Of a DNA stretch of 31,964 nucleotides, positions 9,770 through 20,678 are shown piece after piece. This DNA comes from Saccoglossus kowalevskii. Taxonomy: Eukaryota; Hemichordata; Enteropneusta; Harrimaniidae. The stretch lies in NCBI RefSeq assembly GCF_000003605.2, contig NW_003156234.1, positions 19,947 to 51,910 of the forward strand, in the 5' to 3' direction. The position numbers were made by a program, and so were the translations under genes. Below the pieces are notes generated by a model that worked only from the letters and a program-made list of their open reading frames with translations, was not told where the DNA came from and did no database searches. Every line of letters begins with the position of its first letter. The first letter of the stretch is position 1.

Positions 9770-10595
9770 TCAGGTTAATGTTGTGATCGGTGCTAATCTA
9801 GATACGAATAATTTGAAGTGAAATTGAGAGCGAACCAACATGACGGCGCACGATTCTTCCGCACTGGTTGTTCCATTTGTCGGCTGAGGGCGCCTTCGTC
9901 GCCGACTCTTCACCATTGCAAAACCACTATCATCACACACAGGTGCCACATTCATGGATACCTCGGAAACATGAAATATCATTATTAAAAGGTATTACAT
10001 TCCCACTTATGTCTGGTACACGCGACTTCACTTTTGTTTTGCTTAAGTGATCGTATTGCTCTCATTCATTAGAGAGTGTTTTTTCTACTGAGCCTGTATA
10101 AGCGTGAATAGACTGACTATCGCCTTGTCTTGCTTTTCCTCTTCCAATACCGTGTCACGCAAATCCTTGCAATCGTCAGACCGTATACATCCAGGCCCGG
10201 GTTGTATATCCTGGTTTTCAAAACATCTTTTCATGAAATTCATCTCACTGTGCATTTGCCACCTTTTATTCAGATCGTAAAGCTGATTCTTTCAGCTGAA
10301 ATACTTCTGATCTAACGGGTTTATTTTCCTGGTCATTACAGAGACATCCAAATGATTTATATCAATTGGTGGTAATTTACCCAAATACTTTGCAACAAAA
10401 CACGGCAGAATCTCGTTATCTATTTCGTGAATCAATTTCAACATATCATGTATATTGTTGGCCCTGTCCACGTTTAATGTAGAATCAATGCAACATAATC
10501 AAACAAAAATTTCTTCGAACCTTCATCATCCTCATCAACAAAATGGTCATCGGTTGGCAAAATATTGATCTTATTATTACCGGACCCAAAGCGTT
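9770..10595 (-). pseudogene. Decayed retroelement-like ORF, family uncertain
   Basis: On the minus strand coding-like sequence runs from about 10595 to 10085. It gives KRFGSGNNKINILPTDDH, a frameshift near 10480, then STLNVDRANNIHDMLKLIHE, EILPCFVAKYLGKLPPIDIN, HLDVSVMTRKIN, a TGA, and more open sequence to a TAG at 10085. After a non-coding gap, 9982-9770 gives CDDSGFAMVKSRRRRRPQP and KLFVSRLAPITTLT before a stop. From memory, the LPPIDxxxLDVSVL and LFVSRLxPxTT phrases occur in multicopy retroelement-associated (ORF1-like) proteins of invertebrates, but I cannot name the family. Stops and a frameshift mark it as non-functional. Confidence 0.45.
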
Positions 10596-10599
10596 TTTA

Positions 10600-11224
10600 T
10601 TACAGTAAGTTAAATACCAAAGTTGAATATCTGGGAACAAAGTACCAGTTGAGAAACCTCTCTCTAGTCGTCACATCGAAAAGAACTACTTCCACAGTCA
10701 GTTACAGACAAAACAACATACATCTTTCAGCCACAAACTTGAAATTCAAGCATTCAATGAGCATTTTTCAAACACCAACGTTCTTGAAGATGTTAATGAC
10801 ACATTCATAAAAGCATATACTCATTTCTATATCCAATAACTCACCAATTGTGAAATTTTTTTTTTTTCCACAGCGTATTTTTTTCCACAGCGACAAGCAG
10901 AAGGCAGGACTCTGTGTAAGAGCGCCTTCACACCTATAAACAAATCCACAGAACCTGATTATGGTGCGAATGATGTTAATGTAAGATGGTGTTAATGTCG
11001 GCATTAATTTATATAGTAAAGCGATGGTAAATAGTAATTTTAAATTGTATTACTGGATATAACAATAGCGTTTGAAAGACCACTCAATGTTATTGGAGAA
11101 GCTAGATAATTATCGAGTGCAATATACGAACCAGTTTTTATATTAAATGTAGTATCTTCATCGTGTGAATTTAAAGTTATTGTACCAAAACAAAATATAT
11201 TTTAGGCCCTTATATAATACTATA
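10600..11224. other. No gene recognised; duplicated poly-T/CCACAGCG
   Basis: A T-rich run with TTTTTTTCCACAGCG occurs twice, 20 bp apart (about 10857-10892). Nothing else is recognised up to the start of the segmental duplication at about 11225. Confidence 0.4.
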
Positions 11225-12602
11225 TACTATGCAATAACCTCGTTGATTGTCAGTCACCTTTGTGTTATAGGATATTTAAATTTCTTTTTGACTATTGATT
11301 CGTATATCATTAGAGAACTTTGTTATTCCACTTTTCATGTTGCGTGTTGTTACATGTATGTATGATATGATGATCATGCTACATTATATGTTTAATAACC
11401 TTTCCCATTAATATTTATGCCACAGTGGCGGTGTTTCAACATTCTTTCCCATAATGCAACACTTGGGATGTCCAGAATATGTATAATTCTACATTATGGG
11501 TGGGTGAATGGTTATTTAGACGTTCTTTGTTTACTTAGTGCACTAAAGAGCCAATGTCAATCTGACAGATGGTTAGTTAGAATGATAATGATAAGGCCTT
11601 TTGCAATATACACTGTGCTCTGCATTGAAAAGCATTTTTTATGTTTGCCAAAAGTGATATATACAAATGTAACCACCCAGTTTCCCATTCACACTGATTA
11701 TTTTAATATATTCAAATGCATCAACCAATGTAAGACTTGATTCTAAAGTTGGGCACTTGGATTAAGACTTGTGGCATTTGGTAAATGTCCAAATCCTTTA
11801 GGCATTAAGATCGGTTACATTTCCAGCCAAACTTATAACTTGTATGTATGAGGCCAGTGAATGTTATTCTAGCAAAGGAAAAAAAGCAGAAACATGTTTT
11901 GGCGCACTAAATGTTACAATTGCTTTACTCCTTGAATGGTAAATATGTACTTCAACACGCCACATATCGGCTGGAAAGAGATTGGTAGTCAAGAAATAGA
12001 TTGAACTGAATTGTGCCCTAAAAGGTTCATCTACGTCAATATGCAAAGCAATGAGTAGCCACAAACATATTGATAAAGTCAAAAACATTGCATAGTAGGA
12101 TGATATTGAGACAGAATCATAGGCTATAGACCGCCATTTTTAATCTGGATGCAACCATTATTTTATGGATAGACCACATGTCATAATGTGAGGGAAGTTA
12201 CACCCCTGATTTAAAAATGCGAGTCTTATTTTGATTTTTCCAAGAACCAATAGATGCATTCACCCAAAATAATTTAAAACTCTTCCGCAACAGCAATTAA
12301 AACAGCTTGCTACATTACACATAGCTTCCATGTCAAATGTATGTTTCATGCATATTTGAGTCTGATTCAATTTACTATCTCTTGAAATAAAAATGATTTC
12401 CAGCAAGATCAAAAGGAAGCTATAGCCAAATATTTGTCTTCGATTACAATATTGAAACTGATATATATTCATAAAAATAAAATGAACTCAAGTTTCGGAG
12501 AAAGAAGGCAATACCCACTCAATACCACTAGAATTAAACCTAAAATCCGCTACATATAAACCAAACCCCCTGTTATAAAAATATACATTGCATGTATTCT
12601 CC

Positions 12603-12797
12603 TTAATCGGCCTGAAAATTTTGATAGATTTCACCGAATTTCATGTTGAGGAAATCCATGCTGGTGATTGGAGGATACTTGTTGCTCCCATCCACACACT
12701 TGATGATACATGCTTTATCTGGGGCAACAAAACAAATAAGTGACTGACAAGCTTGTTTTTTTAAATCACTGGATTCTGGGTTTACAACTCTCTGCAC
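12603..12797 (-). CDS. Gene A exon 7 (C-terminus)
   Basis: Starts after CTTTACAG at phase 0 and ends at TAA. It encodes 64 residues: VQRVVNPESS at the start, KKQACQSLICFV, then CVDGSNKYPPITSMDFL. In the family the first motif is HRVV and the second RQSxxFF. His to Gln and Arg to Cys are direct reads here, and the acceptor leaves no room for a His. Confidence 0.9.
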   Translation of the reverse strand: MQRVVNPESSDLKKQACQSLICFVAPDKACIIKCVDGSNKYPPITSMDFLNMKFGEIYQNFQAD

Positions 12798-15700
12798 CTG
12801 TAAAGATAGTATACGAACATCATTCAACGTATCGAGGCAAAGAAGGAATAAACATGTCTCTACAACTGTGCCCTATAGTTTAACCACATTATTACACAAC
12901 TACACAACTAGCATCCACGTAAACAATACTACTCATTCATTTTGAATATTCAAGAGAACAAGTTATATGTATGTGATTATATATACTACTTTTTGCTTAA
13001 TCTATATTTTTCTAACTGTTAATTTATGAGGAAAGTACTCTTTGTTCCAAACATTATCCATTCACTAGTTGTTTGTTGTCAACAATGTTTGTACACTCTG
13101 ACGCTATTGGTAGTTAAAGGCCTACACGATCCGCAAAAATGGTCACTGGACAACGGTGAAACTATTTTAATATATGCGTCCGTGTCGTTTTATATTATTT
13201 GAAAACTTGGAGATACAAAACAAAGCAAGATAAGAAGATGTCACAAATGACATTATTGCTGATACTTACCCTTGCTTTCAATGTGTCAGATGTCCATCTC
13301 TCCATTAAGTATCCCAGATTCACAAAAACACCCCCTTTTTCTGGTTTGACGTCCATAAAGCTACCATCTTCACACGCCATCTAGAAAAATTACAAATAAG
13401 TACAATGCTTTTCTAGGACAAATGCTCAAAAGTTGTTCAAATGTCCTTGCATAACAATCCAAAACAATCATTTGACTATCTGTCTGATTGAAATGCACAT
13501 TTGCAAACTCAAGGCACATTGAGAAAACTACCAAATTAAACGTTATAATATGTTGTTGAATATTATCGCAAACACGTGGCTGTTAAAAAATACTACATAC
13601 AAATAGTTTGCGTTAGCATGTAAGATATTTCCATGCGTTCGTTTGCAATTCGCTCTAATTTGCGACAGTCTTGCACATGCACATATCGATTGCCTGTCAT
13701 GATCACGAGACATAATATTTGTATATAATAACATGATATTGGATCCTAGCTTGATGTTAGCAAGAGGTTTGTATCAATCCGAGCCGTAGGCGATGCTTTG
13801 GTATATTTCTTCGGTGAAAATAAATCAAACAACACCGAATACGCGCATATGAGCAATGTCTTAGTTATCCGGTAGCTTAAAACATGGTTGCGGTAGTGTG
13901 ACGTCATGCTATGTGCTATTTTTAATCTGTAATCTATTAAGTTTCTCCGTAGGTGCAAGGAAATATATATTTTTACTAAATAAAGAATCAGTTAGTGTTT
14001 ATGTTTACCAAACTATGTTGTTTAATTATTGGTTGCTTTGGACGTAGGCTTGGTTTCTAGGGAACGCGCCCATTTCACTACTGTACTGTCAATCTGGCAG
14101 CATCCCCGTATCTATCTATCTATATCTAAATATAATTTACCCCTTCAAATTGGATCATTTCCGGCCATTATTTAAGAATTAATGATAATTTACAGTCTCT
14201 ATATGATAGAAAGCTGACAGTAAATAAAATACATTACCAATGCTCCATGTACACAGACAAATACAAAAATATCATGTTTACCAAATGACAAAAACATTCA
14301 TCAAAATAGTAAACTAATCATCACCATGAAATGAACACATCTAATATGCGTTAATGAAAGGAACCTAAATAATAAAATAGCACGACTATCTATGGTTATC
14401 TTATATGTTAGCCATATCTTGTTGTCAATGTCTTCTTTATAAGACTTGTTGCAAGAACTAATTCTTTACAGTGCTTGGTAGTTTTTACTGACGTGTAATG
14501 AAAAGAAAAGAAATCTGTTTTGTTATCCACATGTTAGACTTCAATAATGCACTTGTTACACTTGAAAATATGCTTAAGTGCTTGAGATAATGCAAATATG
14601 CATTATAATGAAGTTATCTTCTGTCTGTTGTTTTTAAATGACCTGCACACACGACAGTATATCACATCGACAAATAAATCATGAGTTATCGGTTAAGTCA
14701 TGTTTATTACAAAATCCAAAAGTTGGCCGCCGAACCACGTGATCAATAAAAATATCTGAAAAATTCGGTTTGAAAAAATACCTTAAAATTGTTGTCTACC
14801 AAATATTGCGTGAAATTAAACATCGGTTGAAGTGAATGTCGGAAGTCCTTGACCTCCAGCAAATAGTGCAATAATAATCCTTGACTTCCAGAAAATTTTG
14901 CAATAATAATCCTTGACCTCCAGAAAATTGGGCAATAATAATCAGAACAAAAGAAACAGGCCCATGGGCAGCATTGTGATCACATAGTGCTCCATGCAAA
15001 ACAATGAAGACAGACTCGAGGAAATGAATTATGCAATAGCAAATGAAGCTGATCACATCACAACAATGTTTTGGTGATAAACATGATTATTCATTGCACA
15101 TTCAAATTACCTGTAACCCTCCTTTGTCATCTTGGAATACCAGAGTAATTGAACCATAGTCCGAATGTTCACCACATCGTATCTGATCGGTTTTGAGGTC
15201 ATCGTCTTGGATTGGCGGATACCATACAGTTCTCAATGTTGACATATTGGCTTCACTGTTAAGCCCTTCATGAGCTTTTTCGAACAAAAGAGGATCCTAC
15301 AAAATATAAGAGAATTGTTGAGAATGGTCTCTCTCAGATATAACATTTATTACTGACCACAGTCGATTAAAAGATTGGCAGATGAAGGTACTTTCGTTAT
15401 CAACCAAACCTAAAGATGTTCACATGCTTGAGTGTGCATTCGTCTAGTTGTCGATAAGACCACCAAATTGTGTAATTGTCTTTAGTCAAGAGTCCAATAT
15501 TTGGTTACTCTTACCTCTATTGGCAGTCCCCGTCCAATGACTTCTAATATGCGGTTGATTAACTGTATGCATTTCTGGTACAGAGTAGTCAATGCTTGGG
15601 AGAACTTTGGTACCTCTTCATTCGGAAATATCTACAGTACCACACATAAACATGTTTAATAATTGTAACCGATTGAAAACTAGGATACTTGTGGATCTGG

Positions 15701-18700
15701 ATCAATGGTGGCCAACTAAAGTTATCGTACATCAATCCGTTGCATTTACATTGATATTTAATGAAATCAATGGTATTCCTTTGAAAATTCAAAATTTTCA
15801 GAACTGAACACTTTTTAATAATAGTAGCAAATAATTTCCCCTCTGAAACCTGAGTCGGAATAAAAAGTATATCCTCTTACCCTTGTGTTTGCGTCTCCCT
15901 CCAAAGGTATATAATTGAATGATTCCTTATAATCTCCAGGTCTATCGGCGGAAAGACTGCAAATATAGCACAGGCCCTTATAATATCAAATATAACATTC
16001 ATTTGCCGTGAGCTCCAATTGAATTTTCGGAAGTCTTCACGTGGATTTGCACATGTAATATTATTATAAACAAATATTATTATGGCTATTCCTAAAAATC
16101 TTTTCGTCAACATGATTTAATCATACAAGCATAACATAAAGTCATTGATAATAACACTATAGAATAATACATTTGAAGATACTTTGAAAAAATAAGGTCT
16201 TAGAATGCTTTGAATCCTTCATACAATATATAAAAACAAATAAACAAGTCCAAGAGTCGCAGAAAAATACTTATGTATTCAATGCAAATATTAATGTTTG
16301 GTGAAAGATTGCAAAGGCTACGGATTTTGTAATAGGCGACATAAGAAAGCGTTCTGTTTATTGTGATACGCTATTCATTGCTAATTCGAATCTATCCTAT
16401 TTGAGTTTGTTTGTTTTGTAACGTGTGCTCCAATACGTCACATCACCTACAATATTAAAGTTACTTACGATTCACAGCCAATTGCAACATAACCATGGTT
16501 ACTATTATCAGGTCTCGAATACTTCACCTTCGTCTCTGTTGGTAAAGTGAAGAATTTCACTGATTGCTGAAATGCGTTGTCAATCTAGAAGGATATATTT
16601 TTAAAATTTATATAAGTGAAAGTACACATTGATTTAGGGAATTATTTGACTATATGTTCAGAGAGTTTATGACATGACATTTACGACGATATACTTTTTA
16701 TCTTCATCATATACAACACACCTGATAAGTAGGCTATGAAAACAATACACTCTGACGACATGGCGAGGTCAACATATATATATCATACAATGTATGTTTT
16801 GATTTTCTTTATACAAATAATCTGTCTATAACCTGAGTTCAACTGTAGTAGTTACACACCTAAACGCAGAGTAATATCCATGTCCGGGTCAACGTAACAT
16901 TCATACATTAGAATCAATACCTCCAAAACACGAATACATACAATTTTACTAGGAAATAAAATGTAGCAATATATCTTAAAAATCGTCTCTCTTTCAGGAA
17001 GTATTCAATCAATCGATATATAAAACATTGCTCATTTTTCTTTTGATCTAAGAACTCTTAAAATATTGTTATTGAATCACCAATATCACACGGGCTACCA
17101 TATTCAAAAAGATAACCTCAGCTCAGCTCATCGACTCTGTAGTCCGGCGTCTTCTCTACACCGATCTAACACATATCGCAAAATGAGTTCCGGGATTTTT
17201 TTAGAAATCAGTTGTCAATCGGCACGTATTTTGAGGATACAATATAACGTTTCAGTGATGTCTTTACTGAATAATTATGAATTGAACTGAGAAATATTAT
17301 AGAAATACACTTGCCCCAAAATAGAGTAGTTCTGGTCCGTACTGGGACGATACAACGCCCTGTCGTATGACTTTTGGTGTTATATTACTGAAAACAGTAA
17401 CACACACTTACAACATATGTTGATACAACATTTCTATTGTTGCATTTTTGTACCAAGTTCATTACAAATGCATTATCGTTTGCCCCATTGGAAATAATAT
17501 AAAACAATAATGAATTGAGCGCAAACAAAGGACTAAAATCGTCATGTTTTAACTGTGGCAAGGCTTGTACAATTCCCAGCAACCATGAGCATACCCCTTT
17601 GAGCCAATTTAATGCTATAGCACGAGCTTTACGACACTTGATTTTATTGCTTTGATGCCGTTTGACACCTCTGACATAGCTCATTTCACTCAGCTTGAAT
17701 ACACTGGAAATCACTGCACAGACGCAGACAACAAAGCGATTATAAGGGCAATCCAAGCTAAACGGATCGCCAATATGATTGTAAGGGCAATTCTAGCGAA
17801 GCATATTATAACATAATGTATACTTAACCTTATGTACCTTTGTTTAACCTTGTTTGATAATTTGTAGAATCTTTTTTAACGCACCTTTCACATTTTTAGA
17901 GCGTTTATTATTTAGAATCAACAACTTTCAGTAGATAATTTAACCATGTGTCACAGGAATTTCATAAATACTTTATCTATTATCTGTGTATTTTAGAAAT
18001 GCCTTAAAGTATAGATGCAGGTTCGTGGGCACTCGGAATTATTTTTTTTAGCTTGGCTAGATAGTGTTGAAATTTCGGAGCATTGTCAATGCTGGTACAT
18101 GCCGAAAATGGATTTTAAAATATAGGGAATCGAGGCACGCGATTAAGAGTTCCGAAAGTGTGTTTACGTTGCTCTTTGATTGACAAGTTACTTTTGATGT
18201 TATATGCAAAGGAGTTGCTGGCCTCAGTTACGGTGCGGCGATGTGTAACTTCCTGTCCGCCACCCTGTTTAACTTACCTCAAGCGCTACCAACTAGTCTT
18301 GTAAACTACAAAAAAGACAAGACGTAGACGCTTCCAGCATGCAAGCGGAATACAAAAAAACATACAGTTGTAAATGATAAGTAAACTTCTTCACTTCACG
18401 CTTATCTCGCAACATGTCGACAATTTCTAACTTGGCAGCTTCCAGTGGAGTACTGTTAAATATTTTTTTTCACTCATTTTTTTCTCCGATGGCATTATAA
18501 AACTGACTAATTATACATCTATCATTTCGCTGTAACGATCACCGTGCTGATAGCATTGCGATGTAGTGGATAAACACCATTCAGACCATTGCTGTGCTGT
18601 CATCGATAACTAACTTTTCAGTGGCAAAATACACAAACGTGAAATGCTTGGTTAATTAAAAATAAAAAATACCCCGAAGATTACAGAAACATCGGCAACG

Positions 18701-20614
18701 AGATGCTGTTTTTAAACACCGCGGAAAAATCACGCACTCTGCGACTCCATCTTGGTTACCTTAATCGGTAACCCCCTTGTCAGCTAGCATGCATTTGTAG
18801 CGATGACGAAAAGTACGTTGTTCGGCCGTGCTCGGCGACCTCTGGTACTATGGTACTCTATGAATGAGGTATTTCCAGAGGTCAGGGTTCGTTTAAATTT
18901 GTATTGACCCGTCTCGTCTGCTCGTAGTTAAATGAAACCTGTTTCGATTTACAATGGTTGTCTCCATTTCGACTTTTTCTCACCGGCGTTTGAGAGATTG
19001 AGTACAAAAACTGCGAATAGCCGTTGTATAGCAAAATATTACGGCCCATTTCAACCTGGCCGTCTAACTTCGCACGATCCATTTCACCTGAGATCATGAA
19101 AAACTGCGTCATACCACGGTTATACATACCACGAGTATTTTTTTAAAGGTTTGAGGAAAGGTAAATTTAGACTCAACCACGGTTACTGAAAAACCGTGAT
19201 TCATTCCACCCAATCGGGTCGCTATGTTTATATAACTGTATGAATATCTCATCGGTTTTACGTAATCCTGTCCGAGCTATTTAGATTTGAACGCCATGGT
19301 AAACTGAAAAACACAAGTGGAGATAATTGCTAATTTGCATAATCATTCACTCAGTAAGAAGTTTGCTAATGCTCATAATTAAAATGGCTGTAACAGTTCC
19401 AACTTTAAACATATTATCGTTTTGTAAAAAGTTAAATATAGTGCATAATATGGAGATCCCGTCATTACTTTTTTTCTCCATGTTTCTTTTTGATTGTTTA
19501 TGTACAGCCTTGCTAAATCTTGCTAAGCATTCAAAAGAGAGAATGTTTGTACCAGTTTTCTATATTTTAAAATCGTGTTTTGAGTATGTCCCACTATTCA
19601 TAATGCTGCGAAATTTTAACAGTCTATAGCAAGCCTGTTTGAATAATAAAAAACAAACAAAAAATTCACTTCGAGTGCCCACGAATCTGCTTCTATACCT
19701 TAACTAACAGCCACTGGCTGATCGCATGTTTACTCTGTCACGCCTTAGATTATGTAAAATTTGCCATGAAAGTGAGCAGCGAGGCGTTACTTCAGCTGGC
19801 CGTTTTGAAAAATAAAGCCAGGCTATCTGTATTGTGGCAATTCGTGACTAACAAGCTACACTACTGGAATCAGCACCATAGACAGACCAATTATGGATGA
19901 ATCATTCTGTACCATCTGTAATGAACTTGCGTTTATTCCTTTTGGAACGAAATTGGTATTTCTCAGTGTAAGCGTCGTCGGGTAAGTAGGTCGATGTTAG
20001 AGCTTTACACCCCTAATGTAAAGACATGTGAGAGAGGTCATGTACTAGAAACCTCTGATCCCACATGTGGCCCCAAGCACACCGACATTAGGCGAAATTG
20101 TGCTTAGTAAATTACACGTTTATTATACCCTATTTTCATGTTATCACAATTTATATTATAACAACTTGTAAGGTAATTATAAACATATACTACATACAGG
20201 CATTATAAACATTTACTACAAACATGAATTTTATAAATACTTTATTTACAAGTTGTTTTCAACAGTGACAGTGCTTTAACATTTGATACACATCCCCGGT
20301 AATTATGTGATCATGACGACGGCTGCAGCAGTTTGTTTGTAAGATTTGGCAGGGAAGGGTACACCGAGGTATTACCTCAGCTGATCATTTGGGTGAATAA
20401 AGCTGGACTAATCTGCAATGATCTACTGCGTATATAATGTGTTTCCACTCACCGCAAGTTCCGGAATGCCATGATTTATAAAATAAACACATCCAGCGGT
20501 AGTGAAACCATGATGAACATCATCTATGAGCTTTTGGTAAGTCTCGGCATCAGGCGTATTTCTATTTAGATTATATGCCGAGAAGTCAATAATGGGAACT
20601 GTCGATGCTGCCAT
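12603..20614 (-). CDS. Gene A: IPNS-like 2OG/Fe(II) dioxygenase, catalytic residues altered
   Basis: Seven exons join in frame: 20614-20453, 16584-16469, 15956-15881, 15631-15515, 15296-15111, 13380-13270 and 12797-12603. They give 963 bp, or 320 residues, the usual family length. Exon 1 encodes the DIOX_N start (VPIIDFSAY, FINHGIPE). Exons 2-3 carry KYSRPDNSNHGY and RPGDYKESFNY. Exon 5 has the jelly-roll HSD motif (His201, Asp203). Exon 6 has the VNLGYLMERWTSD strand. Exon 7 has RVVNP and DGSNKYPPIT. Family members oxidise small molecules in the cytosol using Fe(II) and 2-oxoglutarate. Here the second metal His is Gln258 and the Arg of RxS is Cys273, so normal activity is doubtful. All introns are GT-AG. 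An alternative first exon lies at 21510-21349. There is no signal peptide. Confidence 0.88.
13270..13380 (-). CDS. Gene A exon 6
   Basis: 111 bp, phase 0 at both ends (TTTCTAG acceptor, AGG|GTAAGT donor). The 37 residues start MACEDGSF and end RWTSDTLKAR. This is the conserved strand with N-(L/I)-G-x-L-x-x-RWT that precedes the distal metal ligand. The ATG at its start is internal, not a gene start. Confidence 0.9.
14847..14942. repeat. 32-bp minisatellite, 3 copies, in intron 5
   Basis: Units begin at 14847, 14879 and 14911 with CCTTGACCTCCAG (one copy CTTCCAG) and end in CAATAATAAT. Copy B has only one such unit (near 29745), so the expansion followed the gene duplication. Confidence 0.85.
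15111..15296 (-). CDS. Gene A exon 5 (HxD motif)
   Basis: 186 bp, phase 0 at both ends. It encodes DPLLFEKAHEG, LRTVWYPP and IRCGEHSDYGSITLVFQDD, ending GGLQ. His201 and Asp203 are the first two iron ligands of the facial triad and are intact. Spacing from Asp203 to residue 258 is 55, matching the family spacing to the distal His. Confidence 0.92.
15515..15631 (-). CDS. Gene A exon 4
   Basis: 117 bp, 39 residues, phase 0. Starts IFPNEEVPKF and ends EVIGRGLPIE; a helical segment typical of the region between DIOX_N and the jelly-roll core. Only three bases differ from the gene B copy. Confidence 0.9.
15881..15956 (-). CDS. Gene A exon 3
   Basis: 76 bp, entering at phase 2 and leaving at phase 0. 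Encodes LSADRPGDYKESFNYIPL and then EGDANTR. Donor AGG|GTAAGA, acceptor TTTGCAG. Confidence 0.9.
16469..16584 (-). CDS. Gene A exon 2
   Basis: 116 bp from a CTTCTAG acceptor to a GTAAGT donor. Encodes IDNAFQQSVKFFTLP, KYSRPDNSNHGYVA and IGCE, ending mid-codon. This is the second half of DIOX_N. It joins exon 1 (GIPELA) at phase 0. Confidence 0.92.
17346..18003. other. Gene A intron 1, unremarkable part
   Basis: A 123-codon minus-strand frame (17385-17756) has no recognisable motif and I do not call it. A short direct repeat around TAAGGGCAAT lies at 17740-17800. The stretch at 17958-17982 resembles the TATAAATACTTTATTTAC landmark of exon-1 units, so the transposon that follows probably landed in an older unit. 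Confidence 0.45.
18004..19703. mobile_element. TTAA-flanked DNA transposon, non-autonomous, 1.69 kb
   Basis: TTAA lies at 18004-18007 and again at 19700-19703. Just inside, the ends are inverted copies: left AGTATAGATGCAGG followed by TTCGTGGGCACTCGG, right (reverse complement) GGTATAGAAGCAG followed by ATTCGTGGGCACTCGA. Similarity continues inward in diverged form for about 150 bp, for example AAATTTCGGAGCATT against AAATTTCGCAGCATT and ATTTTAAAATATAG on both sides. TTAA target duplications are known for piggyBac and Kolobok transposons. Internal frames (such as 19127-18882 minus, 81 codons) do not look like a transposase. Small hairpins occur at 18754-18773 and about 19175-19195. It sits in intron 1 of gene A. 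Confidence 0.75.
20453..20614 (-). CDS. Gene A exon 1, proximal copy
   Basis: 162 bp, 54 codons, from ATG at 20614 to GCG|GTGAGT. Begins MAASTVPIIDFSAYNLN, then PDAETYQKLIDDVHHGF and FINHGIPELA. I chose this ATG because it begins the conserved block; the frame extends four codons further up only from a TTG. The promoter TATA position reads TACAAAGG here. Confidence 0.85.
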
Positions 20615-20670
20615 ACTGCTACCATTCAATGAGTGCAGAAGTCACGTAAGACAGTTTATGTATTCATGAA

Positions 20671-20678
20671 CCTTTGTA
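20671..20678 (-). promoter_or_regulatory. Degenerate TATA-like box of proximal exon 1
   Basis: TACAAAGG on the minus strand, 57 bp before the ATG, in the position where the other two minus-strand copies have TATAAAGG. One T-to-C change would weaken TBP binding. Confidence 0.35.

Larger units (their letters stand above)
11225..17345 (-). repeat. Segmental duplication, copy A
   Basis: Aligns colinearly with 24160 to the right edge of the window. It covers about 1.4 kb of 3' flank and gene exons 7 to 2, and ends with matching AAATATTATAGAAATA (17288-17310 against 31880-31905). Copy A has extra sequence of about 400 bp in intron 5 (about 13393-13795) and about 210 bp more near 14265-14470. It lacks the 2.37-kb insertion found in copy B. 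The 3' flank (11225-12602) holds no conserved reading frame. Confidence 0.85.

Noticed and set aside
11417..11740. 107-codon plus-strand ORF in the 3' flank of gene A
   Set aside because: The duplicated counterpart around 24340-24700 has indels that break the frame, so it is not conserved coding sequence.
12797..12799. Alternative exon 7 acceptor restoring a metal His
   Set aside because: The next AG downstream removes two codons and still gives no His; no upstream in-frame acceptor adds one.
14847..14942. CRISPR-like array
   Set aside because: Contiguous tandem units without spacers, in a spliceosomal intron of a eukaryotic gene.
17385..17756. 123-codon minus-strand ORF in intron 1 of gene A
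   Set aside because: No motif, no family resemblance, and its paralogous position lies beyond the window so conservation cannot be tested.
19327..19629. 100-codon hydrophobic plus-strand ORF
   Set aside because: Lies in the diverged inverted end of the TTAA transposon; AT-rich hydrophobic composition, no transposase motif.
20615..20629. Upstream TTG start for exon 1
   Set aside because: The conserved block begins at the ATG at 20614 and the other exon-1 copies start at the matching ATG; TTG is not a plausible eukaryotic start here.
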